From NCBI RefSeq assembly GCF_036248255.1, contig NZ_CP109178.1, forward strand, positions 5,828,001-5,892,000: a DNA stretch of 64,000 nt, given 5' to 3'. Shown here one piece after another: positions 27,405 to 36,120 of this stretch. The notes under the pieces were generated by a model, which worked only from the letters and a program-made list of their open reading frames with translations, did no database searches and was not told the DNA's origin. The stretch is from Streptomyces sp. NBC_01717. Its GTDB lineage: Bacteria > Actinomycetota > Actinomycetes > Streptomycetales > Streptomycetaceae. The stretch's first letter is position 1. Each line of letters begins with the position of its first letter. Position numbers and translations under genes: made by a program.

Positions 27405-28085
27405 ATGACGAGCGAACATCCGGACATGCGTGCTTCCGATGCCGAACGTGAGCGTGTCGCCGAGGTCCTGCGCGAGGCGGTGGCCGAGGGCCGGCTGCAG
27501 ATGGAGGAGTTCGAGCAGCGGCTCGACGCGACGTACAAGGCCCGTACGCATGGCGAGCTGGAGCCACTGGTCCGTGACCTTCCGGCGCCGGGCGGGGTGG
27601 TGGCACCGGTGGGTCCGGGAAGCTCGCCCGCGCGGACGGGTTCGACGGGGGTCGACTGGGCGGCACGTGTCGGCGGCCCCGCCACCTCGACGGGGGCGTT
27701 CGCTTTCTGGGGTGGCTTCAGGCGCAAGGGCACGTGGACGGTTGGCCGGAAGTTCACCGCGTTCGCGATGTGGGGCGGCGGCGAGATCGATCTGCGCGAG
27801 GCCCGTTTCGAGGACCGTGAGGTCGTGGTCCGCTGCTTCGCGATCATGGGCGGGATGCAGGTGACGGTCCCGCCGGAGCTGGACGTCGAGGTCGGGGGCA
27901 TCGGCATCATGGGCGGCTTCGGCGACCGGGCGTCGGGCGAGGGCATCCCCTCGCCGGGCTCGCCGCGGGTGCGGATCACCGGTTTCGCGCTGATGGGCGG
28001 GGTCGATGTGGAGCGCAAGCGGACGAAGGCGGAGAAGGAACGGGAGCGTGCCCGGCAGTTGAAGAAGGGCTCGGGGGAGGAGTAG
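27405..28085 (+). CDS. DUF1707 domain protein with LiaF-like C-terminus
   Basis: This 226-residue protein begins with the DUF1707 (SHOCT-like) segment MRASDAERERVAEVLREA and GRLQMEEFEQRLDATYKART. The second half has repeated short strands (FAFWGGF, FAMWGGGEIDLREA, AIMGGMQVTVP, GIMGGFGD, ALMGGV) as in the beta-helical LiaF/DUF2154 domain. There is no membrane segment. It starts 71 bp after the ABC ATPase. A role in envelope-stress sensing is possible by analogy only. Confidence 0.85.
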   Translation: MTSEHPDMRASDAERERVAEVLREAVAEGRLQMEEFEQRLDATYKARTHGELEPLVRDLPAPGGVVAPVGPGSSPARTGSTGVDWAARVGGPATSTGAFAFWGGFRRKGTWTVGRKFTAFAMWGGGEIDLREARFEDREVVVRCFAIMGGMQVTVPPELDVEVGGIGIMGGFGDRASGEGIPSPGSPRVRITGFALMGGVDVERKRTKAEKERERARQLKKGSGEE

Positions 28086-28146
28086 GGGCCGTACGGCGAC
28101 GGGGGACACGGCGGTGCCCCTGCAGGGCTCACCGGACCCCATCGCT

Positions 28147-28170
28147 CCGGTCAGCCGGTCAGCCGGTCAG
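28147..28170. repeat. Three tandem copies of CCGGTCAG
   Basis: Three perfect 8-bp units cover the end of the SGNH gene. They look like a small slippage repeat. Confidence 0.8.
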
Positions 28171-29420
28171 AGCTGGTCGGACGTCGGCCTGCTCTGGTGC
28201 AGGGTCCGCAGATCCACCTGCTGTCCCAGCCGCAGATATCCGTTGTCGTTGAGATGCAGATGGTCGCCGCAGTCGAACTCCGGGAGGAGCCTGCTCGGCC
28301 GGTACGGGTCGCGTACCACCCGGTCGAAGTCGACGACCTCGTCGAAGATGCCGCCCGCCCGGATCAGCGCGTTGACCTGCATCCGTACGGCGTCCTCGGC
28401 AGGCGTCCAGGCGAGGGAACCCTCGAACGGCATCAGCGTGGCCCCGACGACGTGCAGCCCGCGGGCGTGGGCACGCTCCGTCATGGCCCTGAGCGCGTCC
28501 GCGATCCGCTGCGGGTCCCGCTCCTTCGGGAACTGCTGCACGTCGTTGATGCCGAGCGCGATGATGACGGTCTTCACATCGGCGACGCCCAGCACATCCC
28601 GGTCGAAGCGGGCGATCGCGCGCTGCCCGTACATCTGCCCGTAGCCCTGCCCGTCGCGCAGGATGCGGTTGCCGGCGATGCCCTGGTTGACCACCGCGTA
28701 CCGGCCGCGAAGCCGGTCGGAGAGGACGTCTGGCCAGCGGCTGTTCGCGTCGAGGGTCGAGCCGGTGCCCGCGGTCAGCGAGTCACCGATGGCGACGATC
28801 GCCCCGGCGGCAACCTTGTTGCGGACGTCCACGGCGCTGAGGTAGCGCCACAGGTTGCTGCGCCACGTGCCGTGCTTGTCCGCCACGTACGAGGTCTGGT
28901 GGCTGTTCGGGTGGATGGTGACGGGGCCGTCGGCGGTGGGCGTGCGCAGGGTGACGACGAGATCGGCGTCGGGGGCGACGGGGACGACCACCGGGTCGCT
29001 GACGATCTGTCCGCCTGCCGGGATCGTGACGGACGGATTGCCGCGGAAGGAGACGGGCCGGGTGTTCACCGTGGCCTGATCGACGAGCAGCGGGTGCGTG
29101 CCGAAGAGGTTGGAGAGGGTGATGCGGGCCGCATCGCCGCCGATGCTGGTGTGCACGACGTTACGGATGGTGCGCTGCGTCAGGTCGTCATCGGCGTACG
29201 TGTCCGCTACACCGGCCGTCGGGGCCCCGGCCCAGGTGCCGATCCAGACACCGGTGGAGTGGGCCGGCGCGGCAGGCGTACGGGCCACCGACTCCGTGCC
29301 GACCTGCTTCGCTCCGCCGCCGGAGAACAGCAGGGATCCGGCGAGCGCCACGATCGCGGCGAGCGCGGCGGTGCCCACCACAAGGGCTGTGAGCAGGGCG
29401 GGTCCGTGGCGCCTGGGCAT
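28167..29420 (-). CDS. Secreted SGNH/GDSL hydrolase
   Basis: This 417-residue exported esterase-type hydrolase has an uncleaved or cleavable N-terminal helix (residues 8-34). The SGNH blocks are IVAIGDSLTAG (Ser nucleophile), GIAGNRIL, ALGINDVQQ, and the catalytic Asp/His pair in FDCGDHLHLNDNGY. An N-terminal beta domain of about 170 residues precedes the catalytic part. The substrate is unknown. Three 8-bp CCGGTCAG repeats span its stop codon. Confidence 0.9.
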   Translation of the reverse strand: MPRRHGPALLTALVVGTAALAAIVALAGSLLFSGGGAKQVGTESVARTPAAPAHSTGVWIGTWAGAPTAGVADTYADDDLTQRTIRNVVHTSIGGDAARITLSNLFGTHPLLVDQATVNTRPVSFRGNPSVTIPAGGQIVSDPVVVPVAPDADLVVTLRTPTADGPVTIHPNSHQTSYVADKHGTWRSNLWRYLSAVDVRNKVAAGAIVAIGDSLTAGTGSTLDANSRWPDVLSDRLRGRYAVVNQGIAGNRILRDGQGYGQMYGQRAIARFDRDVLGVADVKTVIIALGINDVQQFPKERDPQRIADALRAMTERAHARGLHVVGATLMPFEGSLAWTPAEDAVRMQVNALIRAGGIFDEVVDFDRVVRDPYRPSRLLPEFDCGDHLHLNDNGYLRLGQQVDLRTLHQSRPTSDQL

Positions 29421-29573
29421 GGGCGGAATGTCTCCTCGTGGTGGTGCGGGCTGATCTCATGATGAAGCAGGGCGCGGGGGAACTCGACATGCGGCCCGGG
29501 AGTAGGTCAGGTAGGGACAATGCGTACGGGGCACCGGGGGCGATGCGTACGTGTACGCGGACGGGTGGAGCGG

Positions 29574-30968
29574 ATGGAACGGATCGAGCGGACCGAGTCG
29601 GGCGAGCCGGGTGGGGGACCTGCCGAGTCCGCACGGGCACCGGGTGGTGCGGACGGGAGCTCCGGCACGGCAGCCTCCGCTCCCGTGCGCCACGCTCCCC
29701 TCGCCTCCTTCGCGTACACGGCCGCCGACGAGGAGAAGCGGCGTGGCGTACGCCGTATGAAGACCACGGCCACCGGCCTCCTTCTGCTTGTCGCGCTCGT
29801 GTACGTCCTCGCCACCTGGGCGAAGAACGCGGGTGTGGGCGGCTGGCCGGGCTTCGTTGCCGCGGCCGCCGAGGCGGGAATGGTGGGTGCGCTGGCCGAC
29901 TGGTTCGCCGTCACGGCGCTGTTCAAACGTCCGCTCGGCCTTCCGATCCCGCACACCGCCATCATCCCTACCAAGAAGGACCAGCTCGGGGCCTCATTGG
30001 GTTCCTTCGTCGGGGAGAATTTTCTCTCGGGCGATGTCGTGCGCGGCCGGATACACGCTCTCGGCATCGGCGGTCGGCTCGGCGCCTGGCTGGCGGAGCC
30101 GGACCACGCCGACCGAGTGACCGCCGAGCTGGCGACCGCACTGCGCGGTGCGCTGACCGTCCTGCGCGACTCGGACGTGCAGGCCGTGGTCGGTGAGGCG
30201 ATCACCCGGCGGGCAAACGCGGTGGAGGTCGGACCCGGTCTCGGCAAGATGCTGGAGACGATCGTCGCGGACGGCGGCCACCGCAGGGTCGTGGACCTGC
30301 TCTGCGTACGCGCGCACGACTGGCTGGTTCTGCACGGCGACTCGGTGATGGACGCGGTGCAGGGCGGGGCACCGGGCTGGACGCCACGGTTCGTCGACAA
30401 GCGGGTGGGGGAGCGGGTCTACAAGGAGCTGCTGCGCTTCGTGACCGAGATGCGGGACATGCCGGAGCATCCGGCGCGCTACGCGATCGACACGTTCCTG
30501 ACGGACTTCGCGTCCGACCTCCAGACCGACTCGGACACCCGGGCGCGGGTCGAGCGGCTGAAGTCGGAGATCCTGGGGCGCCGCGAGGTCCAGGACGTCA
30601 TCGCGTCGGCCTGGTCGTCCGTCCGGACGATGATCATGACGGCTGCCGAGGACGAGCAGAGCGAGCTGCGGCTGCGGGCGCGCGCCTCGCTGATGTCGCT
30701 GGGGGCGCGGCTGGCGACGGACGGCCGGCTCCAGGCGAAGCTGGAGGGCTGGCTGGAGGACGCGGCGGTGTATGTCGTCACGACGTACCGCACGGAGATC
30801 ACGTCGCTGATCAGTGACACGGTCGCGAGCTGGGACGCGGACCAGACGTCGAAGAAGATCGAGGCGCACATCGGCCGTGACCTGCAGTTCATCCGAATCA
30901 ACGGCACGGTGGTGGGTGCGCTGGCGGGACTGCTGATCTATACGGTGTCGCGAGCGTTCGGCGCCTGA
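29574..30968 (+). CDS. DUF445 family membrane protein
   Basis: This 464-residue protein has an N-terminal acidic/Gly-rich stretch and a helix near residues 63-80. The DUF445 core follows: AAAEAGMVGALADWFAVTALFKRPLG, visible as ALADWFAVTALFKRPLGLP and PHTAIIPTKKDQLG. A C-terminal helix (VVGALAGLLIYTVSRAF) closes it. The middle part is long and helical. ATG 29574 follows GGTGGAG. The family is widespread but functionally unassigned. Confidence 0.9.
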   Translation: MERIERTESGEPGGGPAESARAPGGADGSSGTAASAPVRHAPLASFAYTAADEEKRRGVRRMKTTATGLLLLVALVYVLATWAKNAGVGGWPGFVAAAAEAGMVGALADWFAVTALFKRPLGLPIPHTAIIPTKKDQLGASLGSFVGENFLSGDVVRGRIHALGIGGRLGAWLAEPDHADRVTAELATALRGALTVLRDSDVQAVVGEAITRRANAVEVGPGLGKMLETIVADGGHRRVVDLLCVRAHDWLVLHGDSVMDAVQGGAPGWTPRFVDKRVGERVYKELLRFVTEMRDMPEHPARYAIDTFLTDFASDLQTDSDTRARVERLKSEILGRREVQDVIASAWSSVRTMIMTAAEDEQSELRLRARASLMSLGARLATDGRLQAKLEGWLEDAAVYVVTTYRTEITSLISDTVASWDADQTSKKIEAHIGRDLQFIRINGTVVGALAGLLIYTVSRAFGA

Positions 30969-30988
30969 CGGCGCCCCTTGTGAGAGTT

Positions 30989-31028
30989 CCGGGTGCGTAC
31001 CCGGCCTGTCGTACGGGTACGCACCCGG
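30989..31028 (+). terminator. Terminator after the DUF445 gene
   Basis: CCGGGTGCGTACCC / GGGTACGCACCCGG is a perfect 14-bp stem with a 12-nt loop, 20 bp after the stop. Confidence 0.85.
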
Positions 31029-31107
31029 CTTACGCGGGGGAGTGCTCTTGAATACGCGCCGGGGCGCTCTCGCGTTCAGTGTTCCGCGGGCCTCGCGGGA
31101 AAAATTC

Positions 31108-31410
31108 TCAGGCGGCGCGGCGGGTGACCGCCCATGACGCGGCGGCGACCGTGCCCGCCACGGTGAAGACGGCGGGCCAGGCGCCGAGCTTCTTGGCCAG
31201 CGGGTGCGATCCGGCGAACGCGGCGACGTACGCCGTGGTCAGAGCGGTGGCCGCGCGGGGTCCGGCCTGCCGGTTCCACTCGTACGCGGCGACGGATCCC
31301 GCGGCTGCGAGCGCGACTCCGCCCAGCGGCCGCTTCTTGGTCCAACGCGCGATCGCGTACCCGCCGACCAGTCCGCCCGCCGCCACCGCCGCTGTCGGAA
31401 CCTTCGCCAT
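31108..31410 (-). CDS. Small membrane protein, DUF4235-like
   Basis: This 100-residue protein has two or three hydrophobic segments (VAAGGLVGGYAIA, VALAAAGSVAAY, AVFTVAGTVAAASWAV) and basic ends. ATG 31410 follows AAGGTGG; GTG 31419 would add three residues. It is divergent from the MFS exporter gene, with the long inverted repeat between them. The function is unknown. Confidence 0.7.
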   Translation of the reverse strand: MAKVPTAAVAAGGLVGGYAIARWTKKRPLGGVALAAAGSVAAYEWNRQAGPRAATALTTAYVAAFAGSHPLAKKLGAWPAVFTVAGTVAAASWAVTRRAA

Positions 31411-31502
31411 AGCCGCCACCTTCGCCTTCTCGCCGGCCGGTTCTTCTCGCTGTCCGGCTCTTGTCGGCTTCCGAGGCTAACGCGGTGGGCGGACCTCAGG
31501 TT

Positions 31503-31564
31503 GCCTGAGGGGGTGCACATGCGTTTACCTTGAAAGTGAACACATGTGCACCCCCCCCTCAGGC
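31503..31564. promoter_or_regulatory. Long inverted repeat, candidate operator of the exporter/TetR pair
   Basis: The left arm GCCTGAGGGGGTGCACATG (31503-31521) is repeated inverted as CATGTGCACCCCCCCCTCAGGC (31543-31564), with a difference of three G in the tract. The 21-bp centre holds TTACCTTGAAAGTGAA. It lies 43 bp before the MFS gene and is a likely binding site for the TetR protein two genes down. Confidence 0.7.
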
Positions 31565-31606
31565 TTCCGCCACCGGCACCACTGCCGAGCACCGTACGGA
31601 GAATGC

Positions 31607-33109
31607 ATGTCCGCGGACATATCCGCCCTCGACGGGGCAACCGGGCAGACCCGGACCCCGCACCACCCTCGCTTCGCCGTAGGCGTCCTCGCGTTCTGCG
31701 GCGTCGTGGTCGCGGTCATGCAGACGATCGTCGTCCCGCTCCTCCCGCACATCCCGGCCCTCACCGGCGCGACTCCCACCGCCGCGAGCTGGCTGGTCAC
31801 CGTCACTCTCCTCACCGGCGCCGTCTTCACGCCCGTCCTGGGCCGGGTCGGCGACATGTACGGCAAACGGCGGGTGCTCGTCGCATCGCTCGCGGTCCTC
31901 GTGATGGGCTCGGTGCTGTGCGCGGTCAGCTCCCACATCGGCGTACTCATCACCGGCCGCGCCCTCCAGGGCGCCGCGCTCGCCGTCGTACCGCTGGGCA
32001 TCAGCATCCTGCGCGACGAACTCCCGCCCGAGCGGGTCCTCTCCGCGGTCGCCCTGATGAGTTCGACGCTCGGCATCGGTGCGGCCGTCGGTCTGCCGGT
32101 CGCGGCGCTCGTCGTCGAGAACTTCGACTGGCACACCATGTTCTGGGTGTCGGGTGCGATCGGCCTCATCGACATCGTGCTGGTGCTCTGCTGCGTACCG
32201 GAGTCGCCGCTGCGCACCCGCGGCCGGTTCGACGCCGTCGGAGCGCTGGGTCTGTCCGCGGCCCTGGTCTGCCTGCTGGTCGCGGTGACACAGGGCGCCG
32301 ACTGGGGCTGGACGTCGACGCGTACGGTCGGCCTGCTCGTCGCGGCCGTGGTGGTGGCGCTGCTCTGGGGCGCGTACGAGCTCCGCGTGCCGACGCCCAT
32401 GGTCGACCTGCGGGTATCGGCCCGCCCGGCCGTCCTGCTCACCAACCTCGCAGCCCTGCTGATCGGCTTCGCCTTCTACGCGAACTCGCTGGTCACCGCG
32501 CAGATGGTGCAGGAACCGAAGGCGACGGGCTACGGGCTCGGCGCCTCGCTCGTCGTCAGCGGGCTCTGCCTGCTGCCGGGCGGTGTGGCGATGGTGGCGC
32601 TGTCGCCGGTGTCGGCGCGGATCTCGGCGACGTACGGGCCGAAGGTCAGCCTGGCGCTGGCGTCGGGGATCATCGCCGTCGGCTACGCGGTGCGCTATTT
32701 CACCAGCCACAGCCTGTGGCTGATCATCGCCGGTGCGACGGTCGTCGCCTCGGGCACGGCCATCGCGTACTCGGCGCTGCCCGCCCTGGTGATGCGGGGG
32801 GTCCCGGTCAGCGAGACGGGTGCGGCCAACGGTCTCAACACGTTGATGAGGTCGATCGGACAGGCCTTCTGCAGTGCGACGGTGGCGGCGGTCCTCGCCA
32901 ACATCACGTTCCAGGCGGGCGGCCGGACGGCGCCGACGCTCCACGCGTACCAGGTCGTCTTCGTGATCGCGGCGGGCGCGGCGCTGCTGGCGCTGGCGGT
33001 CACGCTGCTCCTGCCCGGCAGCCGTACACCTGGGACAGGTACGGTCGGAGAGGACCGCAAGGACCGCAAAGGCGGTGCGCGGACGATCTTGATCGAGGAG
33101 GGTGCATGA
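31607..33109 (+). CDS. MFS drug exporter, DHA2 type (14 helices)
   Basis: This 500-residue protein has 14 predicted helices of the QacA/EmrB-like DHA2 family. VVVAVMQTIVVPLLPHI is helix 1, and GRVGDMYGKRRVLV is the loop 2-3 motif. TLGIGAAVGLPVAALV is the motif-C type segment of exporters. ATG 31607 follows ACGGAGA. It overlaps the TetR start by 4 nt (ATGA). It probably exports a hydrophobic drug or metabolite; which one is unknown. Confidence 0.92.
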   Translation: MSADISALDGATGQTRTPHHPRFAVGVLAFCGVVVAVMQTIVVPLLPHIPALTGATPTAASWLVTVTLLTGAVFTPVLGRVGDMYGKRRVLVASLAVLVMGSVLCAVSSHIGVLITGRALQGAALAVVPLGISILRDELPPERVLSAVALMSSTLGIGAAVGLPVAALVVENFDWHTMFWVSGAIGLIDIVLVLCCVPESPLRTRGRFDAVGALGLSAALVCLLVAVTQGADWGWTSTRTVGLLVAAVVVALLWGAYELRVPTPMVDLRVSARPAVLLTNLAALLIGFAFYANSLVTAQMVQEPKATGYGLGASLVVSGLCLLPGGVAMVALSPVSARISATYGPKVSLALASGIIAVGYAVRYFTSHSLWLIIAGATVVASGTAIAYSALPALVMRGVPVSETGAANGLNTLMRSIGQAFCSATVAAVLANITFQAGGRTAPTLHAYQVVFVIAAGAALLALAVTLLLPGSRTPGTGTVGEDRKDRKGGARTILIEEGA

Positions 33110-33696
33110 GCGGCAGCGAGGCCACCGTTCCGGCTCCTTCACCGTCCCCGCCCCCCGCCGACCAGGGCACGGGCCGGGACGCGATCCTGCGTGCGGCGCG
33201 ACGGGCGTTCACCCAGCGCCCGTACGCCGAGGTGACCATCCGGGGGATCGCCGCGGACGCCGGAGTCAGCCCCTCCCTGGTCGTCAAGCACTTCGGCCGC
33301 AAGGAAGAACTCTTCAACACCGTCGCCGACTTCGGCCCGGCCGCCGAGGAACTCTTCGACGCCCCGCTCGACACGCTGGGCCGCTACATGGTGGTGACTC
33401 TCGTACGCCGCCGGCGCGAGCTGAAGACGGACCCGCTCCTGCGCGTGGTGTTCTCCCTGGGCAACCAGGACGAACGCTCCCTGCTGCGCGACCGCTTCCA
33501 CGAGCAGGTCACCGAGGCGCTGATCGCCCGCCTCCCCGGCCGTGAACGCACCCTGCGCGCCGAGCTGATCGCCGGCCACCTTCTCGGCCTCGGCGCCACA
33601 TTGAGCCTGCACCGCGAGGGCGCGGGTTCACTGGCCACCCCCGAACACCTCGCCGATCTGTACGCGCCGGCGCTCCAGTCCCTGATCACGGGCTGA
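33106..33696 (+). CDS. TetR-family repressor of the exporter
   Basis: This 196-residue regulator has a Pro/Ser-rich N-terminus, then the TetR HTH (residues about 23-70): GRDAILRAARRAFTQRPYAEV and TIRGIAADAGVSPSLVVKHFG. The C-terminal domain is the TetR_C17-like ligand domain. It is coupled to the exporter by an ATGA overlap, so autoregulation through the upstream inverted repeat is likely. Confidence 0.93.
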   Translation: MSGSEATVPAPSPSPPPADQGTGRDAILRAARRAFTQRPYAEVTIRGIAADAGVSPSLVVKHFGRKEELFNTVADFGPAAEELFDAPLDTLGRYMVVTLVRRRRELKTDPLLRVVFSLGNQDERSLLRDRFHEQVTEALIARLPGRERTLRAELIAGHLLGLGATLSLHREGAGSLATPEHLADLYAPALQSLITG

Positions 33697-33760
33697 GGCC
33701 GCCAGGCGCGGAGGGCCGACGGTGACGGTATGGTCTGGGCCAATCGACGAGGGGGGCCTC

Positions 33761-34330
33761 ATGTCTGTCCGTACCACCCGCGCCCGTACCCGCATGCGTG
33801 CCGCTGCCGGGCTGACCGTGCTGCTGGGCGCGTGCCTGATGGGCTGCAGCAGCGTAGAGACGTCGGACGGGCCCGGGGGCGACGTCCCGTACGTGGCGCC
33901 GTCGGCGAATGCGGCGGCCGCTTCCCGGGCGGCGGAGGCACAAGCAGAAGCGGACGCCCAGGCGTCAGCCGATGCGGAGGACGCCGCCCGGATGTCCTCC
34001 GAGAAGCCCGCTACCGCGCCCGCGCAGGTCCGTGACGCGTTCGCCACCCTCCAGGCGACCCTGGACGACACCTGCACCCCGGGCACGGGCGACTGCGCCT
34101 ACGTCCTGGGCCGGGTCCACGACGAACTGACGGGCCTGGAAGCGTCGATGAAGGCGTATCCGAAGGACCCGGGGCACTTCAAGGAGCCCGTGGCCTGGAT
34201 GACCACCCTGGACAGGACGCTGAAGGGCGACACCTCCACGGAGAACCTGGAGAAGCACCGCTCCGATCTGTTCGGCACGCGCGACCGCATCAACAAGTGG
34301 ATGCAGGGCCATCCGGAGGACTATCGCTGA
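33761..34330 (+). CDS. Secreted lipoprotein, function unknown
   Basis: This 189-residue protein has a signal peptide and the lipobox LMGC. The mature region starts with an Ala-rich, helical, charged stretch (about residues 45-85), followed by a C-terminal helical part with two cysteines (DDTCTPGTGDCAY) and MKAYPKDPGHFKEPV. ATG 33761 follows GAGGGGGG. Its neighbours give no functional hint. Confidence 0.82.
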   Translation: MSVRTTRARTRMRAAAGLTVLLGACLMGCSSVETSDGPGGDVPYVAPSANAAAASRAAEAQAEADAQASADAEDAARMSSEKPATAPAQVRDAFATLQATLDDTCTPGTGDCAYVLGRVHDELTGLEASMKAYPKDPGHFKEPVAWMTTLDRTLKGDTSTENLEKHRSDLFGTRDRINKWMQGHPEDYR

Positions 34331-34344
34331 CGCAACCGCGTCGT

Positions 34345-35076
34345 TCAGGAGAGCCAGTCGGTGTAGTGGGTGGGGGCGATACGGGCGTCGCCCTTGGCGG
34401 TGAGGACGTCGCCCCGGACGGCGGCGAACATGCCGGCGGTGTCGTCGGTGACGACAGTGCGGCCGTCGGGGCGGGCGTTCAGGGTCATCCGGCCCAGTTC
34501 GTCGAGGGGGAAGACGTCGGGCCCGGCGACGTTCAGGATGCCGTTCAGAGGGGTGCCGGCAGCGACTTCGGCGACAGCGTCGGAGACATCCTGGGCGGCG
34601 ATCGGCTGGATCGGCGTAGGAGGCAGGCGGACGGTGTCGCCATCGGTGGTCATGGCCAGGACCGAATCCATGAACTCCATGAACTGAGTGGCGCGAACGA
34701 TCGAGTAGGGGATCGACCCGGTCTTGAGGATGTTTTCCTGGAGGACCTTGGCCCGGTAGTAGTCGAGGTCCGGCACCTGTTCGATGCCGACGATCGACAG
34801 GATGACGACATGGCCCACCCCGCCCTTCCGGCAGGCGGCCAGGAGGTTGTCCATCGAGGTCTGGAAGAACGCCGGGGAGGCGTCGTCGAAGGTCGGGGAG
34901 TTCGTCAGGTTGACGACGACATCGACGCCGGCCACCGCCTCCTCCAGGCCCTGGCCGGTGATGATGTCGACACCGGTGGACAGCGAGTGCGGCACGACCT
35001 CGTGTCCCGCCGCCTTCAGCTTCTTCACGACCTGCGACCCGATCCGGCCGGTACCGCCCATCACTGCGAACTTCAT
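34345..35076 (-). CDS. NAD(P)H-binding atypical SDR (NmrA-like)
   Basis: This 243-residue oxidoreductase-like protein binds NADP through MKFAVMGGTGRIGSQV (GGTGxIG). VVVNLTNSPTFDD and HVVILSIVGIEQV correspond to the SDR strands, and YYRAKVLQENIL has the Tyr...Lys arrangement. It is close to NAD(P)H:quinone oxidoreductase-type or NmrA-like proteins. The substrate is unknown. It lies 15 bp from the convergent lipoprotein stop. Confidence 0.88.
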   Translation of the reverse strand: MKFAVMGGTGRIGSQVVKKLKAAGHEVVPHSLSTGVDIITGQGLEEAVAGVDVVVNLTNSPTFDDASPAFFQTSMDNLLAACRKGGVGHVVILSIVGIEQVPDLDYYRAKVLQENILKTGSIPYSIVRATQFMEFMDSVLAMTTDGDTVRLPPTPIQPIAAQDVSDAVAEVAAGTPLNGILNVAGPDVFPLDELGRMTLNARPDGRTVVTDDTAGMFAAVRGDVLTAKGDARIAPTHYTDWLS

Positions 35077-35324
35077 GGGTCACCTTTCGTCGCGCACCAC
35101 CGGGCGGCTCTTGGAAGCCCCGATGGCGCACTGGGGAGGGAAAGGGATCTGACAGCGAATCCGAATACAGGACCGGTGCCCGTCTTCGCTCGATGCTCCG
35201 GCGAGGGCCGACGATTTCGTCTTCGCCGTGATTGCGATCGCGCGGTGGGTCATCGAGCCGAATGCCGGTCGGTTCGCCGGCGCCCCGGGAAGCAGCTCGC
35301 GGTTCGCGGGCCGGATGACCGTGG

Positions 35325-35762
35325 TCAGGCGGGCCGCGGGGCCCGCCGGTCCTTACGCTGTGCCAGCTCCTCGTCATCGACCAGGGTAAGCATGGGCTGG
35401 CCGGGCGCGCACATCATCGTGACAAGGAAACGGCTCGGGGAGTCCGTCCGGTTGTTTCCGTCCTGATAGTGGATTACGTCTCCGCCCGGCTCCCAAAAGG
35501 TTTCCCCGGCTTTGATCACACGCTCCGGCTCACCTTCGAGCTCGAAGAGCATCTCCCCCTCCAGCATGTAGCCGAAGGCCGGCCCCGAATGGCGGTGCGG
35601 AGGAGTGCCCGGATCTCCTGGCGGGAATTCGATGAGAACGGTCATCGCCTCGGCCCCTTCCGGGATGTGCGGCGGCTTGGCCGTCTGCAGCACGGTCAGC
35701 GCGGTCTTCCACGCTTCGGACCGTGGTTTCCGACCTGTGTTCGCGGGCTCGTTGCTCGACAT
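35325..35762 (-). CDS. Cupin-domain protein
   Basis: This 145-residue single-domain cupin has the metal-site motif GTPPHRHSGPAFGYMLEGE and a second motif around GETFWEPGGDVIHY. ATG 35762 follows GGAGG on the minus strand. It may be a small dioxygenase, an isomerase or a binding protein; nothing in the sequence decides. It reads toward the SDR gene and may be co-transcribed with it. Confidence 0.87.
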   Translation of the reverse strand: MSSNEPANTGRKPRSEAWKTALTVLQTAKPPHIPEGAEAMTVLIEFPPGDPGTPPHRHSGPAFGYMLEGEMLFELEGEPERVIKAGETFWEPGGDVIHYQDGNNRTDSPSRFLVTMMCAPGQPMLTLVDDEELAQRKDRRAPRPA

Positions 35763-36120
35763 GGTGAAGCCTCCAGTGCCTGGGCTGCACGGCCCAGTTT
35801 CGCACCGGCCCCTACGTGTCGCCTGTCGCCCGACGCAGTGCTCGGGCACCGTCCTGGGCCGCGTGTGACGTCGCTTCGGCGGGGCCGGGGCCTCCACAGG
35901 GGCCATGGCATGTCGACCAGGACCATCGCGGTGAAAAGTGGCCCGCCTTGAGCCAGGAGCCTGACACCGTCGAGCATCTTGGCGGGCCGGCCTGCTCGGG
36001 CGCGGCCGGGCCGGGTGTGAGCACGCCACGGACCAGGGGCTGCCCTCGGCGCGGGTCGGGACGAGCAGGGCCCGCACCGCGGCAGCTCGATGGCGTGGCA
36101 CGCGTTCACGCGGAACTCCG
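35763..36120. other. Gene-poor stretch between cupin and malic enzyme genes
   Basis: These 358 bp have open frames on both strands, but none has a good start, RBS and recognisable product together. It is likely a promoter region plus decayed sequence. Confidence 0.45.
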
